Part shown: positions 19,001 to 25,610 of the stretch, one piece after another | How positions within the stretch are numbered: the first letter of the stretch is position 1 | Layout: the number at the start of each line of letters is the position of its first letter | From: Phycisphaerae bacterium | GTDB lineage: Bacteria; Planctomycetota; Phycisphaerae; SM23-33 | Assembly (NCBI GenBank): GCA_011050235.1 | Contig: DRGC01000011.1 | Span: forward strand, 1-53,755 | Reading direction: 5' to 3' | Length of the DNA: 53,755 nucleotides | Position numbers and translations under genes: made by a program | Notes under the pieces: model-generated | Databases searched by the model: none | The model's input: only the letters and a program-made list of their open reading frames with translations | Told to the model about the DNA's origin: nothing

Positions 19001-21312
19001 AGGACCTGCGCTTCGGTCATCTCTCCGGAGACGGGATCCCGGCTGAGCACGGTCAGCCCGTCACTCGACGCGACGTAGACATGCCGCCCATCAGGCGAAA
19101 CGGCCAACTCCTCCGGCCGTCTGAGGTTGTCAATTCCATTGACGCCATCGGCAAGGATCTGCTCGATCGTCAGATCGGCCGGCACGCCGACCGGCATGGA
19201 TGCCTGCCAGCCGGTGGGAAGGACCTGACGTACTTGGTATTCGCGCGGCGCGAGGCCGGCGAAACTGTAAAGCCCGGCCTCGGTGGCTGGGTCGATCACC
19301 CCGTCGCCGTCGAGGTCGCTGGCGGCCGAGACGCCCGTCGCCACGACGCGCCCCAGCACGACGTCGAACAGTTCAACCGTCCGGCCATCGACGCCCAGTT
19401 CTGCGACGTCGTGAACGCCGTCCGCATTCAGATCGTCGAACGCCTGACCATGGATTTCTCCCAGAACAGCGACGAACAGGCCCAAGTCAAGGTCCGTCTG
19501 GTCCGCCCCACCGGACACCAGTGACAGATGTGCTCCCCCCGCCGGTGATGTCTGCGCGACACCGTCGGGCAGGACCAAGTGCAGCTCGTACGCGCCCGGC
19601 CAAATGTTCTGGAAAGAATATAGACCCGCTTCGGTCATCGGGTCGATCACGCCATCGCCGTCCAGATCGCTTTGATCGGCTATCATGCTCTCGACAGCGA
19701 AGCCGGTGGTCGTATCGATCAACTGCACCTGCCAACCATCGACGCCCGTTTCTGCGGGATCTCGCAGACCGTTGTTGTTGGCGTCGTTGAACACCTGCCC
19801 GGCGATCTCGCCGATCGTTTGCACATTGCCGAAGCTGGCATTCGCCGCGCCGCCTGGCCCGCCCATCAGGAAGGTGTGGTAATCGTTGAAGACGTGCTCG
19901 AAAACGCCGATGGAATCCTTGTTGTGGCTGACAACATACAGGAATCTGCTGTCAGCGCTGCTTGTCATATCATCTATCGCTCCCAGTTTCACGCCAGAGG
20001 CGGCACGATATGTCGTCACGTAGGTCAGCGCGCCGGTAGTTACGTTGCGGCGGAAGCTGACAACCCGTCCTGGGTTATACTCCGTGCCGACGAAGACATG
20101 CTGGCCGTCCGGGCTGACCTCGACCGAGATGGCATTGTACATGTCCTCGATGCCATCCTCGCCGTCCTCATACTTATAGTCAAAGGTCAGCTCACCTGTC
20201 GCTGGATCACGCTGGAACAGCGCGACGCTGTCCGTCCCGGAAAGATAGACATGCTTGCCGTCTTCGCTGATGGCGACGTCTCTGGCGTTCAAGCCGTCCA
20301 CACCGGCTACGCCTTGGGCCAGGGTCTGCACATACGTCAAGTTTCCGGTCGCGATGTCCCTGGCGAATACAATCAAGGTGGGGGAGTACGATGCATATTG
20401 ATCCGATGCGAGCACATACACGCTCGTGGCGTCCGGGCTCATCGCCAGATAGTCGGGGTTGAATAGGTCCGCCAGACCCTCTTGACCTCTGGCGATCACT
20501 TGCTGACTGGTCAGCCCGCCCGACCCATCGTGCGAGTAAACAGTAATGCGGTCGTTATAACCTGTCACGTAAACGTTGGCGCCATCAGGGCTGATGAGAA
20601 TATCGTTGCCGTCGCTGCCGGCCAAACTGTCAACAAATGTAAGCCGACCGGTTTCCGCGTCTCGGTCGAAGACGACTATCCTGGAAGTGCTGCCAAAGAA
20701 CAGATGGTTGCCGGCTTCGTCCATTGTCATGCCAGTCGGATAGGACAGCATGTTGATATCTTCGTGCGATATGCTCTGCTCGAACGATAATTCACCGGTC
20801 TGTCCATCACGGCTGAAAACCGCGATCGCCTGGTCGTACCAGGACAACACATACATGTGACGACCATCCGGGGAATTGATCACGCGTGTTGGATAGTCCA
20901 ACCCGTCGACGTCGTCCACGCCATCCAACAGCACCTGTGTGAGGGCCAGCTGGCCTGTGGGAATTGATGGGGACGTTTGCGTCCAGCCAGCCTGGTCCAT
21001 CTGGCGGACCTGGTATTCGCCTATAGTCAGGCCTTCGAAAGCGTACCAGCCGGCCTCGGTGACAGGGTCTATCACGCCATCGCCATTGCGATCACTGTCG
21101 GCCGTACTCATCGACTGGAGCCCCGCGCCTGTCGTCACGTCGACCAGCTCTACCGTCCAGCCGTTCAAACCGGGCTCGCCGGGGTCCTGAAAACCGTTGC
21201 CGTTGAGGTCTTCCCAGACTTGCCCTTCGATCGTGCCGTTTAGCAGCAAACGTGGTTCGAGGGCCTCAAAGGCCGGTCGATTTGGACAATCCCGTCTGTC
21301 TTCGCCTTTCAT
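10078..21312 (-). CDS. Giant LEPR-XLL surface protein: SdrD B-like repeats, beta-propellers, dockerin-like end
   Basis: A 3744-residue protein. The start at 21312 has GGGAG about 7 nt upstream; residues 15-26 hold the LEPR-XLL motif (FEALEPRLLLNG) typical of planctomycete giant surface proteins. I count 14 SdrD B-like units of the form GQVFxDxNxDGxxDxGExGxxGWTVELVD, each followed by a DLDGDGVIDPxTEAG Ca-binding-like loop. Their starts run at roughly 21.2, 19.8, 19.5, 18.0, 17.7, 16.3, 15.9, 15.6, 14.1, 13.8, 13.5, 12.7, 12.3 and 12.0 kb. Four lactonase/YVTN-type propellers (LxVSPDGxxVYV, VFxRDxATGxLT) lie at about 20.9-19.9, 19.2-18.1, 17.4-16.4 and 15.3-14.2 kb. A smaller YncE-like propeller lies at 11.7-11.0 kb. 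Dockerin-like EF-hands (10.9-10.6 kb) and an Ala/Pro then basic tail end the protein. Likely an adhesive or matrix protein; ligand unknown. Confidence 0.9.
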   Translation of the reverse strand: MKGEDRRDCPNRPAFEALEPRLLLNGTIEGQVWEDLNGNGFQDPGEPGLNGWTVELVDVTTGAGLQSMSTADSDRNGDGVIDPVTEAGWYAFEGLTIGEYQVRQMDQAGWTQTSPSIPTGQLALTQVLLDGVDDVDGLDYPTRVINSPDGRHMYVLSWYDQAIAVFSRDGQTGELSFEQSISHEDINMLSYPTGMTMDEAGNHLFFGSTSRIVVFDRDAETGRLTFVDSLAGSDGNDILISPDGANVYVTGYNDRITVYSHDGSGGLTSQQVIARGQEGLADLFNPDYLAMSPDATSVYVLASDQYASYSPTLIVFARDIATGNLTYVQTLAQGVAGVDGLNARDVAISEDGKHVYLSGTDSVALFQRDPATGELTFDYKYEDGEDGIEDMYNAISVEVSPDGQHVFVGTEYNPGRVVSFRRNVTTGALTYVTTYRAASGVKLGAIDDMTSSADSRFLYVVSHNKDSIGVFEHVFNDYHTFLMGGPGGAANASFGNVQTIGEIAGQVFNDANNNGLRDPAETGVDGWQVQLIDTTTGFAVESMIADQSDLDGDGVIDPMTEAGLYSFQNIWPGAYELHLVLPDGVAQTSPAGGAHLSLVSGGADQTDLDLGLFVAVLGEIHGQAFDDLNADGVHDVAELGVDGRTVELFDVVLGRVVATGVSAASDLDGDGVIDPATEAGLYSFAGLAPREYQVRQVLPTGWQASMPVGVPADLTIEQILADGVNGIDNLRRPEELAVSPDGRHVYVASSDGLTVLSRDPVSGEMTEAQVLPHVARFLAVNPNGLYVYARSSSGDYSLLVYRRDVATGELSLLQTLTEGVDGVVGLGTPRDIALSPDGRDVLIASWDDSLAIFTQDPTTGLLSQVQAVFNGAENDDALWGPHGLTVSPDGQYVYVISDAYSYNRPNGILATFSRDPATGIVTYIQKLFGATPNGLYNPSDLAVSGDGRHIYVVATGGNSIALFLRDEITGELSRGQILQDRSDWIDGLETPYAVSVTSDDQHVLVVSYDDGSLAIFDRDAATGELALSQVMDNIWQPNSLAISPDNQHVFVTGYYGLTVFDFPHGQYHQVYLAAGDVISGQDFGSFLSVDVSGQVFHDDNADGVRDVGEEGVGGLLVELIDSETGAILGLTRSGPVDLDGNGSVDPASENGLYVFAGLRPGSYETRLIVHSQVTLTLPADGTHNITLFSGDSGVTDLNFGVVVTDPSSISGQEFEDLDADGQRDAGEPGMDGWVIELTDTDTGGLIATAVTTSMDLNGDGSIDPETEAGLYTFDHLLPGDYEIHEVARQGWTQTAPSQEAAQLTPIQQVPDGTGGLNGAASSALSPDGRQLYVTDNFGDALAIFQRNPYTGQLTFDQELRSAGPDAFNLAANVIVSPDGLFVYLTEVDAFYVFQRDPATGDLTFLQTLRDGENGASLSYPRGQAISPDGAFIYVTDERFRGAVTVFRRDPASGLLSVEQVVEHDTNGLDDFNAPYVIRISPNGAHAFVSARLVDGDEALYVFTRDAVTGRLTHLQTLYASTDAPQMGKPTDLACSVDGRHVYTVSPAEDAVTIFARDELTGELSLVGSVYADAVYAVTISPDGQFVYAAGSGNSLLLYHRDAATGELTLADQADTLVGTWALTLSQDGRFLYTSAWADTSVIDVFEHVHTVGPIEQTLAAGEIVSDADFGNARVSALSGQVFVDVNNDGVLNAGENGANSWVVELIDLYGIVVAAAVTVSEDLDGDGVINPATEAGWFTLNEILSGDYEVRVVLPIAWAQSTPEGNYALSLNGQTVEDLDFGVFMLADISGQVFADRHLDGVHDAGDLGQDGWTVELVDPTTGLVVGATTTASIDLDGNGVIAADTESGLYSFDDLIPGDYEVRHVLPAGWTQVAPIGSHLVSLTIGEDVAGVDFADIAYGDIEGQVFDDINDNGVQDIGDVGVNGWTVELVDVASGTVVDTQVTASIDLDSNGTIDPQTEMGVYSFASVAAGDYRVQPVAAPDWLQSMPHGGTGELVFSQMLRDGVGGADYLDGARVLTVSQDGNHLYVGTRYDDAMTVLQRDSLTGELSVVQVVEGNNYNAVEETVWLAMNSDGGSLLVVGGDYEGLLAVYDRSRDTGYVTRAQAIRSESDFVLDHGIPRAAVDSPDGNYVYVTTSGEANDSLLVFVRSATTGLLSQHQALVDDVDAPGLSGPGAVTVSADGLNIYVACSSPGSLVVFSRDAATGRLTHVQTLYDNQDGVDGLAGVGDLLVSPDGLQVYTAYPGDSAVSVFDRDPVTGLLTYVTSYVDGQGGIDGLAATRALAISPDGRHVLAGGHDDNALVVFERDLDTGLLALQEIHQDGVAGVDGLYGISDVSVSPDGLYVYTAGEYDDAVSVFQRVNTGYPQFVTVAAATVSGVDFGLFERASAAGQVFDDADYDGLQGVAENGLNGWTVKLVDVDTGGIAATAITADVDLDESGSIDPHTESGRYAFAGIKPGNYEARLVMPELWSQTYPAAPGHTFAALSGQTYGDASFGVVSLPSIAGQIFSDSDGDGLHGPAETGVNGWTVELVNTATGDVVATAATADQDVDGNGSIDPVSERGTYRFEDLQPGEYLVRQVRQNGWTQTVPAGVSYTFVVAVAQHETGADFGNRPANGVAGQKWHDVDGDGLRGPTEPGLDGWTIELVDPSTGAVIATTVTASADLNTDGMIDPITEAGLYAFTDLPAEDYQLREMQQDGWVQTYREPFDMKLHIYAGWTNFVVDIFSYEPYWLEGSFLEVDPTPGLWKVNDDVFQALPSGSLHGIDFPAYTPGTDPNRYWFVVEDMRMGSQKQWATADKDFDDITIEVIDDPVARTIQVFGRTGDANRVFGLIGSDGTEYSPQYGKITTPLVYLGATYGPRSLTFSLAVGQSLSGMDFANTDAGVVTGQLFNDVNANLARDAGEVGLNGWTVEAVDPIDGRVIASTVTMDIDLDESGTIDPETESGLYVLDYVRVGTVDIRVVTAEGWTVTAPAGGIHTATLAVSETLSGLDFGVGELGTIFGQIFNDLNSSGVQDAGEFGINGWTIEVVDVATSGVVATAVTMDVDLDGSGSIDPATESGIYVVDALLPGDYEVRQVAQAGWSQTFPVSETYLLTVEASQAYEGLDFGNEPADAEVAGQVFGDLDGDGVRDGVEVGVNGWTVELVNPASGVIATATTASEDLNGDGIIDPATERGRYRFAGLVQDDYKVRQVVPAGWQQTAPIGVEERAFAAEVVGGAMTIHEIDPTDGSTLNSFAAPANPVSVGYQGLAVGPDSLFYVDANDWFTPTLWELDLDTGAVIDSDPLTFGAIYVIKGLAYLDGLLYIQYMSDQVAVWDPASDSFVRTLTISAAVTGGLTGAADLGVLFDSNAAGEIIAIDPTDGSVLSTFATGLGALDGGLAYVGGELLAIGSGIGSLVYRIDPSTGAVLGSFALGGVTGSVVGLGGDMSNLSGPVNYAISLGPSEVVDGRDFANLAPAVAGDFNGDGLVDSLDIDLLYAHQGNAAFDLDGDGDADEDDMDVLIHDILNTEYGDINLDGLVDGTDLAILKTNFASQGVGWSGGDLNGSGLVDVTDLSILAKYFGFNASAAAPSMAPPAALQTPAAPVQVTADTTQQAPAEVNTALASDVAATLIATSAPLMLAPQPDVIDTLSSSAPVASLAAEPADEPMGVYESTTQRNRRRRKRAGKRPHQSQPRPPVAVSALQLSTGGDNGRKKTAPLPAQGAIATTAPTLRSTRRQRRDDDLEEEFSILQIDALMKVSV

Positions 21313-21800
21313 GACAATCTCCCTATAGCGATGCCCCGTATTAGACGCATGGCCTCCCACGAGAAGTCGGTGTTTTTTTCGAAGAATCCCCAGCCGGCGA
21401 TCTGGTGGCGGCCCCGTGTCCGTCCATATCGCACCCGTTCAATGGCCACATCCCCGTGATTGACAATCCCATCATCTCCTCTACCAAAGGCCCGGGCCCG
21501 CATCCCACTGTCGCAGGAGCCGCGCACTGCCAACGGCCTCCGTCAGCTTGCCTCTCGTCGCTTCCGCCCTCCGGCTGCCTCAATCTGTACAGCCCCATCA
21601 TAGAAGGACGTAACCGCCGAGCAGTACGCAAATTGTACCATGGCTACCCTTTACTGCAAGACATTCCCAGCAGCATTATCCGGGGCAACGCGACCCGCCG
21701 GAGCTACGATGAAACGACCAGCGGCGGCCGTCTCTGGCCCCTACTTCCCGGCGACGAATCTGTCCAACACCGACAGGTCGATCAATCTTCGCAGACCTGC

Positions 21801-21830
21801 CTGGCCGGTTGGTGTGGGGTGTTCGAAAGA
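21801..21830. repeat. 30-nt dispersed repeat, copy 2
   Basis: Identical over 30 nt to 8462-8491. Here it ends 8 nt before the putative -35 of the VWA gene promoter. Confidence 0.7.
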
Positions 21831-21838
21831 CGGGAATC

Positions 21839-21868
21839 TTGCAGGCTGGGGCGGCTCGGTGCTATAAT
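21839..21868 (+). promoter_or_regulatory. Putative sigma70 promoter of the VWA gene
   Basis: TTGCAG (21839-21844) and a perfect TATAAT (21863-21868) with an 18-nt spacer, about 70 nt upstream of the ATG at 21937. Confidence 0.55.
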
Positions 21869-21936
21869 CGGCCGGCCTGCCCGATGGAGCGGGTTGGGCG
21901 AGTCTGGGCGATCGTGTCGAGAAGGACATTCCTTTC

Positions 21937-22878
21937 ATGTCAATCAAGGTCCGTTGCAGCCGATGTGCGAAGCGCATTTCTATCGACGAGGCGTTTGCCG
22001 GCGGCGTGTGCCGGTGTCCGTACTGCACGGCGATCAACAACGTTCCCGGCGGTCATTTGGCCGGCGGGCGGTCACCGTCGCCTGCGGCTACGCCGGCGCG
22101 AAAGGTGGCCAGCCGAGCGAAGGCGGCGGGCCGAGTGAAGGCGGCCGGACAGAAGCCCGATGCCGACATTCCCGTGGCCGACCGTGTTGCGCTGCAGGGC
22201 ATCGCGGGGATCGTCCTGCTGGTGGCGCTTCTGGCGATGGTGGCGGGGGGGGTGTTTATCGCTGTGAAGATCGTCGGGTCGGAAGACGGCAAACCCGATG
22301 ACGGCACGCCCGCGGTCCAGAGCAATCCCTTCATCCCCGCCGATCGGGCGATGGTGGTGGGCGATATCGCCGTGCGGCCGCCCGTGGTCTACGTGTTGGA
22401 CGCCAGCGGGTCGATGCAGGCGGCCTATGCGTATGGGGGGCGAATGATCGACGCGTCGCTGGCGTCGCTGCCGGGTGGGGCCAAGGCCGGCGTCATTGTT
22501 GGCGCCGAAGAAGCTCCGACGGGGATCTCGGGGGGGTATGTGACCATGCCGACCGGCCGGGCCGCGGCGAGCCGGTTAATCGAATCCATCCGGCCCGCCG
22601 GGGGTGCGGATATTGCCGAGGCGTTGGAGGCGGCCTTGGCCCTGAGCCCGAAGACGATCGTTCTGCTGACACGACAATATGTCGACGACGCCTCCCTTCT
22701 GGCCCTGGCCGACCGGGCCAGGCAGCGGGGCGTTGTCATCATCGTCATCGTGCCCGGCTACCGGGCCGACGTCGCCGAAAGCGCCAGCGTCCTGGCCAAG
22801 CGAACGGGAGGGGAAAGTCGCGCCTATTCGCTGGACCAACTGAGCGAGTGGGCGTCCCAGGCCGGCGGGGCCGACTAG
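21937..22878 (+). CDS. Zinc-ribbon, single-TM, von Willebrand factor A protein
   Basis: A 313-residue protein; GAAGGA lies about 10 nt before the ATG. Residues 7-30 form a zinc ribbon with two CxxC pairs (CSRC ... CPYC). A basic Ala/Lys/Arg linker leads to one membrane helix (about 88-110, GIAGIVLLVALLAMVAGGVF). A VWA domain (about 148-300) opens VVYVLDASGSM, a complete DxSxS MIDAS motif, and contains GGADIAEALEAAL with the downstream Thr position replaced. A cytoplasmic zinc ribbon and an outward VWA domain suggest a membrane protein-interaction module, common in planctomycetes. Partners are unknown. Confidence 0.75.
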   Translation: MSIKVRCSRCAKRISIDEAFAGGVCRCPYCTAINNVPGGHLAGGRSPSPAATPARKVASRAKAAGRVKAAGQKPDADIPVADRVALQGIAGIVLLVALLAMVAGGVFIAVKIVGSEDGKPDDGTPAVQSNPFIPADRAMVVGDIAVRPPVVYVLDASGSMQAAYAYGGRMIDASLASLPGGAKAGVIVGAEEAPTGISGGYVTMPTGRAAASRLIESIRPAGGADIAEALEAALALSPKTIVLLTRQYVDDASLLALADRARQRGVVIIVIVPGYRADVAESASVLAKRTGGESRAYSLDQLSEWASQAGGAD

Positions 22879-23016
22879 GCCGATCCGACGGGCGGCAAAA
22901 GCGCCGAATCCATCCTTGCCAAGGCCGCGCCCGTGGACTATGGAGTATCGCGTTTGGACCGGACAGGCCGGCCGACCACCGGCGAGAAGAACCACCACAG
23001 GCCACAGGAGAGGCAG

Positions 23017-23814
23017 ATGATCATCATCGGTGAGAAGATCAACGCGACCCGCAAGGCGATCGGAGCGGCCATCGAGGCCGGCGACGCCGAGCTCATTATC
23101 AAGACGGCGACCGAGCAGGCCGAGGCGGGGGCCGACTATATCGATATCAACGGCGGCAGCCCCAAGGAAGGCCAGGAAGCCAAGAACATGCAGTGGCTGA
23201 TGGACCTCGTCCAGGCCAACACCGACACACCCGTGGCGGTCGACTCGGCCAATCCCGAGGCGGTCAAGATCGGCCTGGGCCTGGCCAAGATAAAGCCGAT
23301 CCTCAACAGCATCTCGCTGGAGACCGACCGGATCGAGCAGATTCTGCCGCTGGCCAAGGATCACGATTGCATGGTCGTGGCGCTGCTGATGAGCGACGAC
23401 GGCACGCCGATGAGCAAGGACGACCGCGTCACCCGGGCCGACGACCTGATCGAAAAGCTCACGGGCATCGGCAAGAAGATCGACGAGATCATCGTCGACC
23501 CGTGCTTCCTGCCCGTCTCCGCCGACCCCGGCAGCGGGCGGACCGTCATCGACGCCGTTGCCGCCATCCACGAGAAATATCCCGACGTCCACATCGGCGG
23601 CGGGTGCTCGAACATCAGCTTCGGCCTGCCCAAGCGCAAGCTCGTCAACTTCGCCCTGCTCAGCCAGGCGATCTACGTCGGCATGGACACGGGTATCATC
23701 GACCCGTGCATTCCCGGCATCATCGCGACGATCCTGGCGGCTGAGGCGGTGGCCGGCAAGGACGAGTTCTGTATGGGCTACGTCACGGCCGAGCGGGAGG
23801 GCCGCCTGGGCTGA
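23017..23814 (+). CDS. Methyltetrahydrofolate:corrinoid methyltransferase-like pterin-binding protein
   Basis: A 265-residue protein. The ATG at 23017 follows GGAGAGGC; MIIIGEKINATRK is the usual start of the pterin-binding family. ADYIDINGGSP, TPVAVDSANPEAVKIGL, KPILNSISLE and IIVDPCFLPVS are the strand ends that bind the pterin in dihydropteroate synthase and in methyltransferases such as AcsE and the MetH middle domain. Length and sequence fit the stand-alone methyltetrahydrofolate methyltransferase type rather than FolP. It would move a methyl group between methyl-THF and a corrinoid protein, but no corrinoid protein or activation gene is adjacent. Confidence 0.75.
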   Translation: MIIIGEKINATRKAIGAAIEAGDAELIIKTATEQAEAGADYIDINGGSPKEGQEAKNMQWLMDLVQANTDTPVAVDSANPEAVKIGLGLAKIKPILNSISLETDRIEQILPLAKDHDCMVVALLMSDDGTPMSKDDRVTRADDLIEKLTGIGKKIDEIIVDPCFLPVSADPGSGRTVIDAVAAIHEKYPDVHIGGGCSNISFGLPKRKLVNFALLSQAIYVGMDTGIIDPCIPGIIATILAAEAVAGKDEFCMGYVTAEREGRLG

Positions 23815-23883
23815 ATCGCTCCGGCTTGTGCGCGGGGCAGGGGGGGCTTGTGATGCCGCCCCGGCCGTGGTATCGTTCGGCTC

Positions 23884-24609
23884 ATGGCCGTCACCAAAGG
23901 GAAGATCCAGAAGAACCTCGCCGCCATTCGCGAAACGATCGCCGAACATTGTCAAATCGCCCGGCGAGATCCCAGCGAGGTATCGATTGTCGCGGTCGTC
24001 AAGTCGGTCGACCTGGAGACCATCAAGAACCTGCTGGACGTCGGGCTCACCGAGTTTGGCGAAAGTCGCGTCCCTCACATGGTCGACCGCGCCGCCGAGA
24101 TCGACGCCCATCTTCGCCGCCGGCAGAATCCACTGCCAAGGCCGCTGCGGTGGCACATGGTGGGCCACCTTCAGCGGAACAAGGCCCGGGCCGCCTGCGG
24201 GGTCGCCGATGTGATCCACTCGATCGATTCCCTGCGACTGGCCGAGGAGGTCAACAAGCGGGCGGAGCAGGCCGACAAGGTGATGGATGTGATGCTGCAG
24301 GTCAACTGCTCGCAGGAGAAGCAGAAGTCCGGCTGCGCCGTCGGAGCGTCGGTGCACCTGGGCGAGATGATGACCTCGCTGAAGAACCTTCGGCTGGTGG
24401 GGCTGATGACGATGGGGCCGTTAACGAAGAATATGGACCTGTCGCGGCACACGTTCACGCGGCTGCGGGAGATCTTCGAGGAAATGCAATTGGAGAAGAT
24501 CGGCGGGGCCGATTTTCGCCATCTGTCAATGGGGATGAGCAACGACTACGCCATGGCCGTCGAAGAAGGCGCCACCATCGTCCGCATCGGCACGGCGCTG
24601 TTCAAGTAG
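23884..24609 (+). CDS. yggS: YggS/PLPBP-family pyridoxal phosphate homeostasis protein
   Basis: A 241-residue TIM-barrel PLP-binding protein of standard family length. The cofactor lysine is in IVAVVKSVDLETIKNLLDVG. Family motifs follow: EFGESRV, WHMVGHLQRNKAR, VIHSIDSLRLAEEVNKR, VMLQVNCSQEKQKSG, LVGLMTMGPL, LSMGMSNDYAMAVEEGATIVRIGTALF. It holds PLP without known catalysis and buffers vitamin B6 and amino/keto acid balance. It lies downstream of the methyltransferase-like gene on the same strand with a 69-nt gap, and is convergent with the PfpI-like gene. Confidence 0.9.
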   Translation: MAVTKGKIQKNLAAIRETIAEHCQIARRDPSEVSIVAVVKSVDLETIKNLLDVGLTEFGESRVPHMVDRAAEIDAHLRRRQNPLPRPLRWHMVGHLQRNKARAACGVADVIHSIDSLRLAEEVNKRAEQADKVMDVMLQVNCSQEKQKSGCAVGASVHLGEMMTSLKNLRLVGLMTMGPLTKNMDLSRHTFTRLREIFEEMQLEKIGGADFRHLSMGMSNDYAMAVEEGATIVRIGTALFK

Positions 24610-24625
24610 CGCCGAACCGCCCTGC

Positions 24626-25144
24626 TCAGGCCAGGGCCTGGATGATGGCCTGGCAGAAAGCGGGCAGATCATCGGGCTTGCGGGATGTGATCAGCTTGCC
24701 GTCCACGACCACCTCCTCGTCGACGTAGTCGGCGCCGGCGTTGATGAGGTCGTCCTTGATCGCCATGAAACACGTCGCGCGTTTTCCCCTGGCCGCTCCG
24801 GTCGAGCACAACATCCACCCGCCGTGGCAGATGGCGGCGATGATCTTATCGGCGTCGACGGCGTGCTGCAGGAACCGCACCATCGACGGGTCGCGCCGCA
24901 TGAAGTCCGGCGCCCATCCGCCGGGGACGATCACGGCGTCGAAGTCGCCCCCGTTGACATCCGCAGCGGCGACATCCGAATCGCAGGGATAGCCGAGCTT
25001 GGATGGATAGCTCGCATGAGCCTTGGGGCCGACGCGCAGGACCTGGGCGCCGGCCTCGACCAGCCGGTAGTAGGGGTACCAGACCTCAAGCTCCTGGTAT
25101 TGCCGATCCACCATCACAGCGACGCGTTTGCCCTTCAGCGACAT
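24626..25144 (-). CDS. DJ-1/PfpI family protein
   Basis: A 172-residue single-domain protein. The start at 25144 (MSLKGKRVAVMV) has AAGGAG 8 nt upstream. The conserved nucleophile elbow is IIAAICHGGWML (Cys-His), with the supporting Glu in YQELEVWYP and a FDAVIVPGG strand. Members act as deglycases, chaperones or peptidases (YhbO/PfpI group); which applies here cannot be told. It follows the GIY-YIG gene on the same strand. Confidence 0.85.
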   Translation of the reverse strand: MSLKGKRVAVMVDRQYQELEVWYPYYRLVEAGAQVLRVGPKAHASYPSKLGYPCDSDVAAADVNGGDFDAVIVPGGWAPDFMRRDPSMVRFLQHAVDADKIIAAICHGGWMLCSTGAARGKRATCFMAIKDDLINAGADYVDEEVVVDGKLITSRKPDDLPAFCQAIIQALA

Positions 25145-25217
25145 GGCCGTTCTCCTTGCACCCAAGATCTCAGGGGTTGTGGCAGTTTCTGCAACAGACG
25201 ATACGACGTCGAGGGCG

Positions 25218-25580
25218 TTATGGCAACAGGGAGGCGAAGGTGCGGGGGCGTCGGCGGCCGAGTGTTTTGAGTTTCACCATGTCGCCAGCGATCAGGGCCT
25301 GTTTCTTGTGGTGCGTCCATCGTTTGACTTGGCGCTCACGTTCGACAGCGTCGCCTCGGGATGGGAATCGCTGGTGATAGACAAGACGGACGGGTCGGCG
25401 TGCAGCGGTGTAGGCGGCGGCTTTTCCCGTCTGGTGCGCGCGAAGGCGAAGCTGAAAGTCAGCCGTCGAGCCAACATAGAAGCTTCCGTCGGCGCACTGG
25501 AGAATATAGGCGAAATGGGCCTTTTCGGTGGCCAAGAGATTGCCCTTCGACTCGCTGCGCTCGCTCAGGACATTCTCCAT
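25218..25580 (-). CDS. Second small GIY-YIG endonuclease-domain protein, downstream of tRNA-Ala
   Basis: A 120-residue ORF. The GIY-YIG core is HFAYILQCADGSFYVGSTADF (YIL and YVG strands), then LRLRAHQTGKAAAYT with the catalytic Arg, and PSRGDAVERERQVKRW with the conserved Glu. The first 13 residues (ENVLSERSESKG) are coded by a dispersed element (25543-25572). The only ATG lies directly after the palindrome 25582-25601, whose AGAAGG could act as ribosome site. A TTG start nearer the domain (LLATEKAHF) is an alternative. The gene begins 30 nt after tRNA-Ala in the same orientation, mirroring the tRNA-Asn/GIY-YIG arrangement at 8 kb. The C-terminus (KTLGRRRPRTFASLLP) is basic and unlike the first copy. 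Confidence 0.75.
   Translation of the reverse strand: MENVLSERSESKGNLLATEKAHFAYILQCADGSFYVGSTADFQLRLRAHQTGKAAAYTAARRPVRLVYHQRFPSRGDAVERERQVKRWTHHKKQALIAGDMVKLKTLGRRRPRTFASLLP
25543..25572. repeat. Expanded CTTCGAC..GCTCAGGACA element
   Basis: CCCTTCGACTCGCTGCGCTC followed by GCTCAGGACA. It is the same family as the copies in ligA and the left-edge gene, with an inner TCGCTGCGCTCGC hairpin-like expansion. On the minus strand it encodes LSERSESKG of the GIY-YIG ORF. Confidence 0.6.
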
Positions 25581-25581
25581 A

Positions 25582-25601
25582 GCTCCGCCTTCTGGCGGAG
25601 C
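25582..25601. repeat. GCTCCGCC/GGCGGAGC palindrome between tRNA-Ala and GIY-YIG ORF
   Basis: GCTCCGCCTTCTGGCGGAGC has an 8-bp perfect stem and a 4-nt loop. It lies between the tRNA 3' end and the start codon of the GIY-YIG ORF. Confidence 0.7.
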
Positions 25602-25610
25602 GACGGAGAA

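Larger units (their letters stand above)
21313..21936. other. 624-nt gene-free region between divergent genes
   Basis: It contains the upstream region of the giant gene, repeat copy 2 (21801-21830) and a promoter for the VWA gene (21839-21868). Short ORFs here lack ribosome sites and family motifs. No RNA gene was recognised. Confidence 0.5.

Noticed and set aside
22576-24357. 593-codon open frame on the minus strand
   Set aside because: It lies antisense to the VWA, methyltransferase and YggS genes, which have firm family motifs. A GC-rich shadow.
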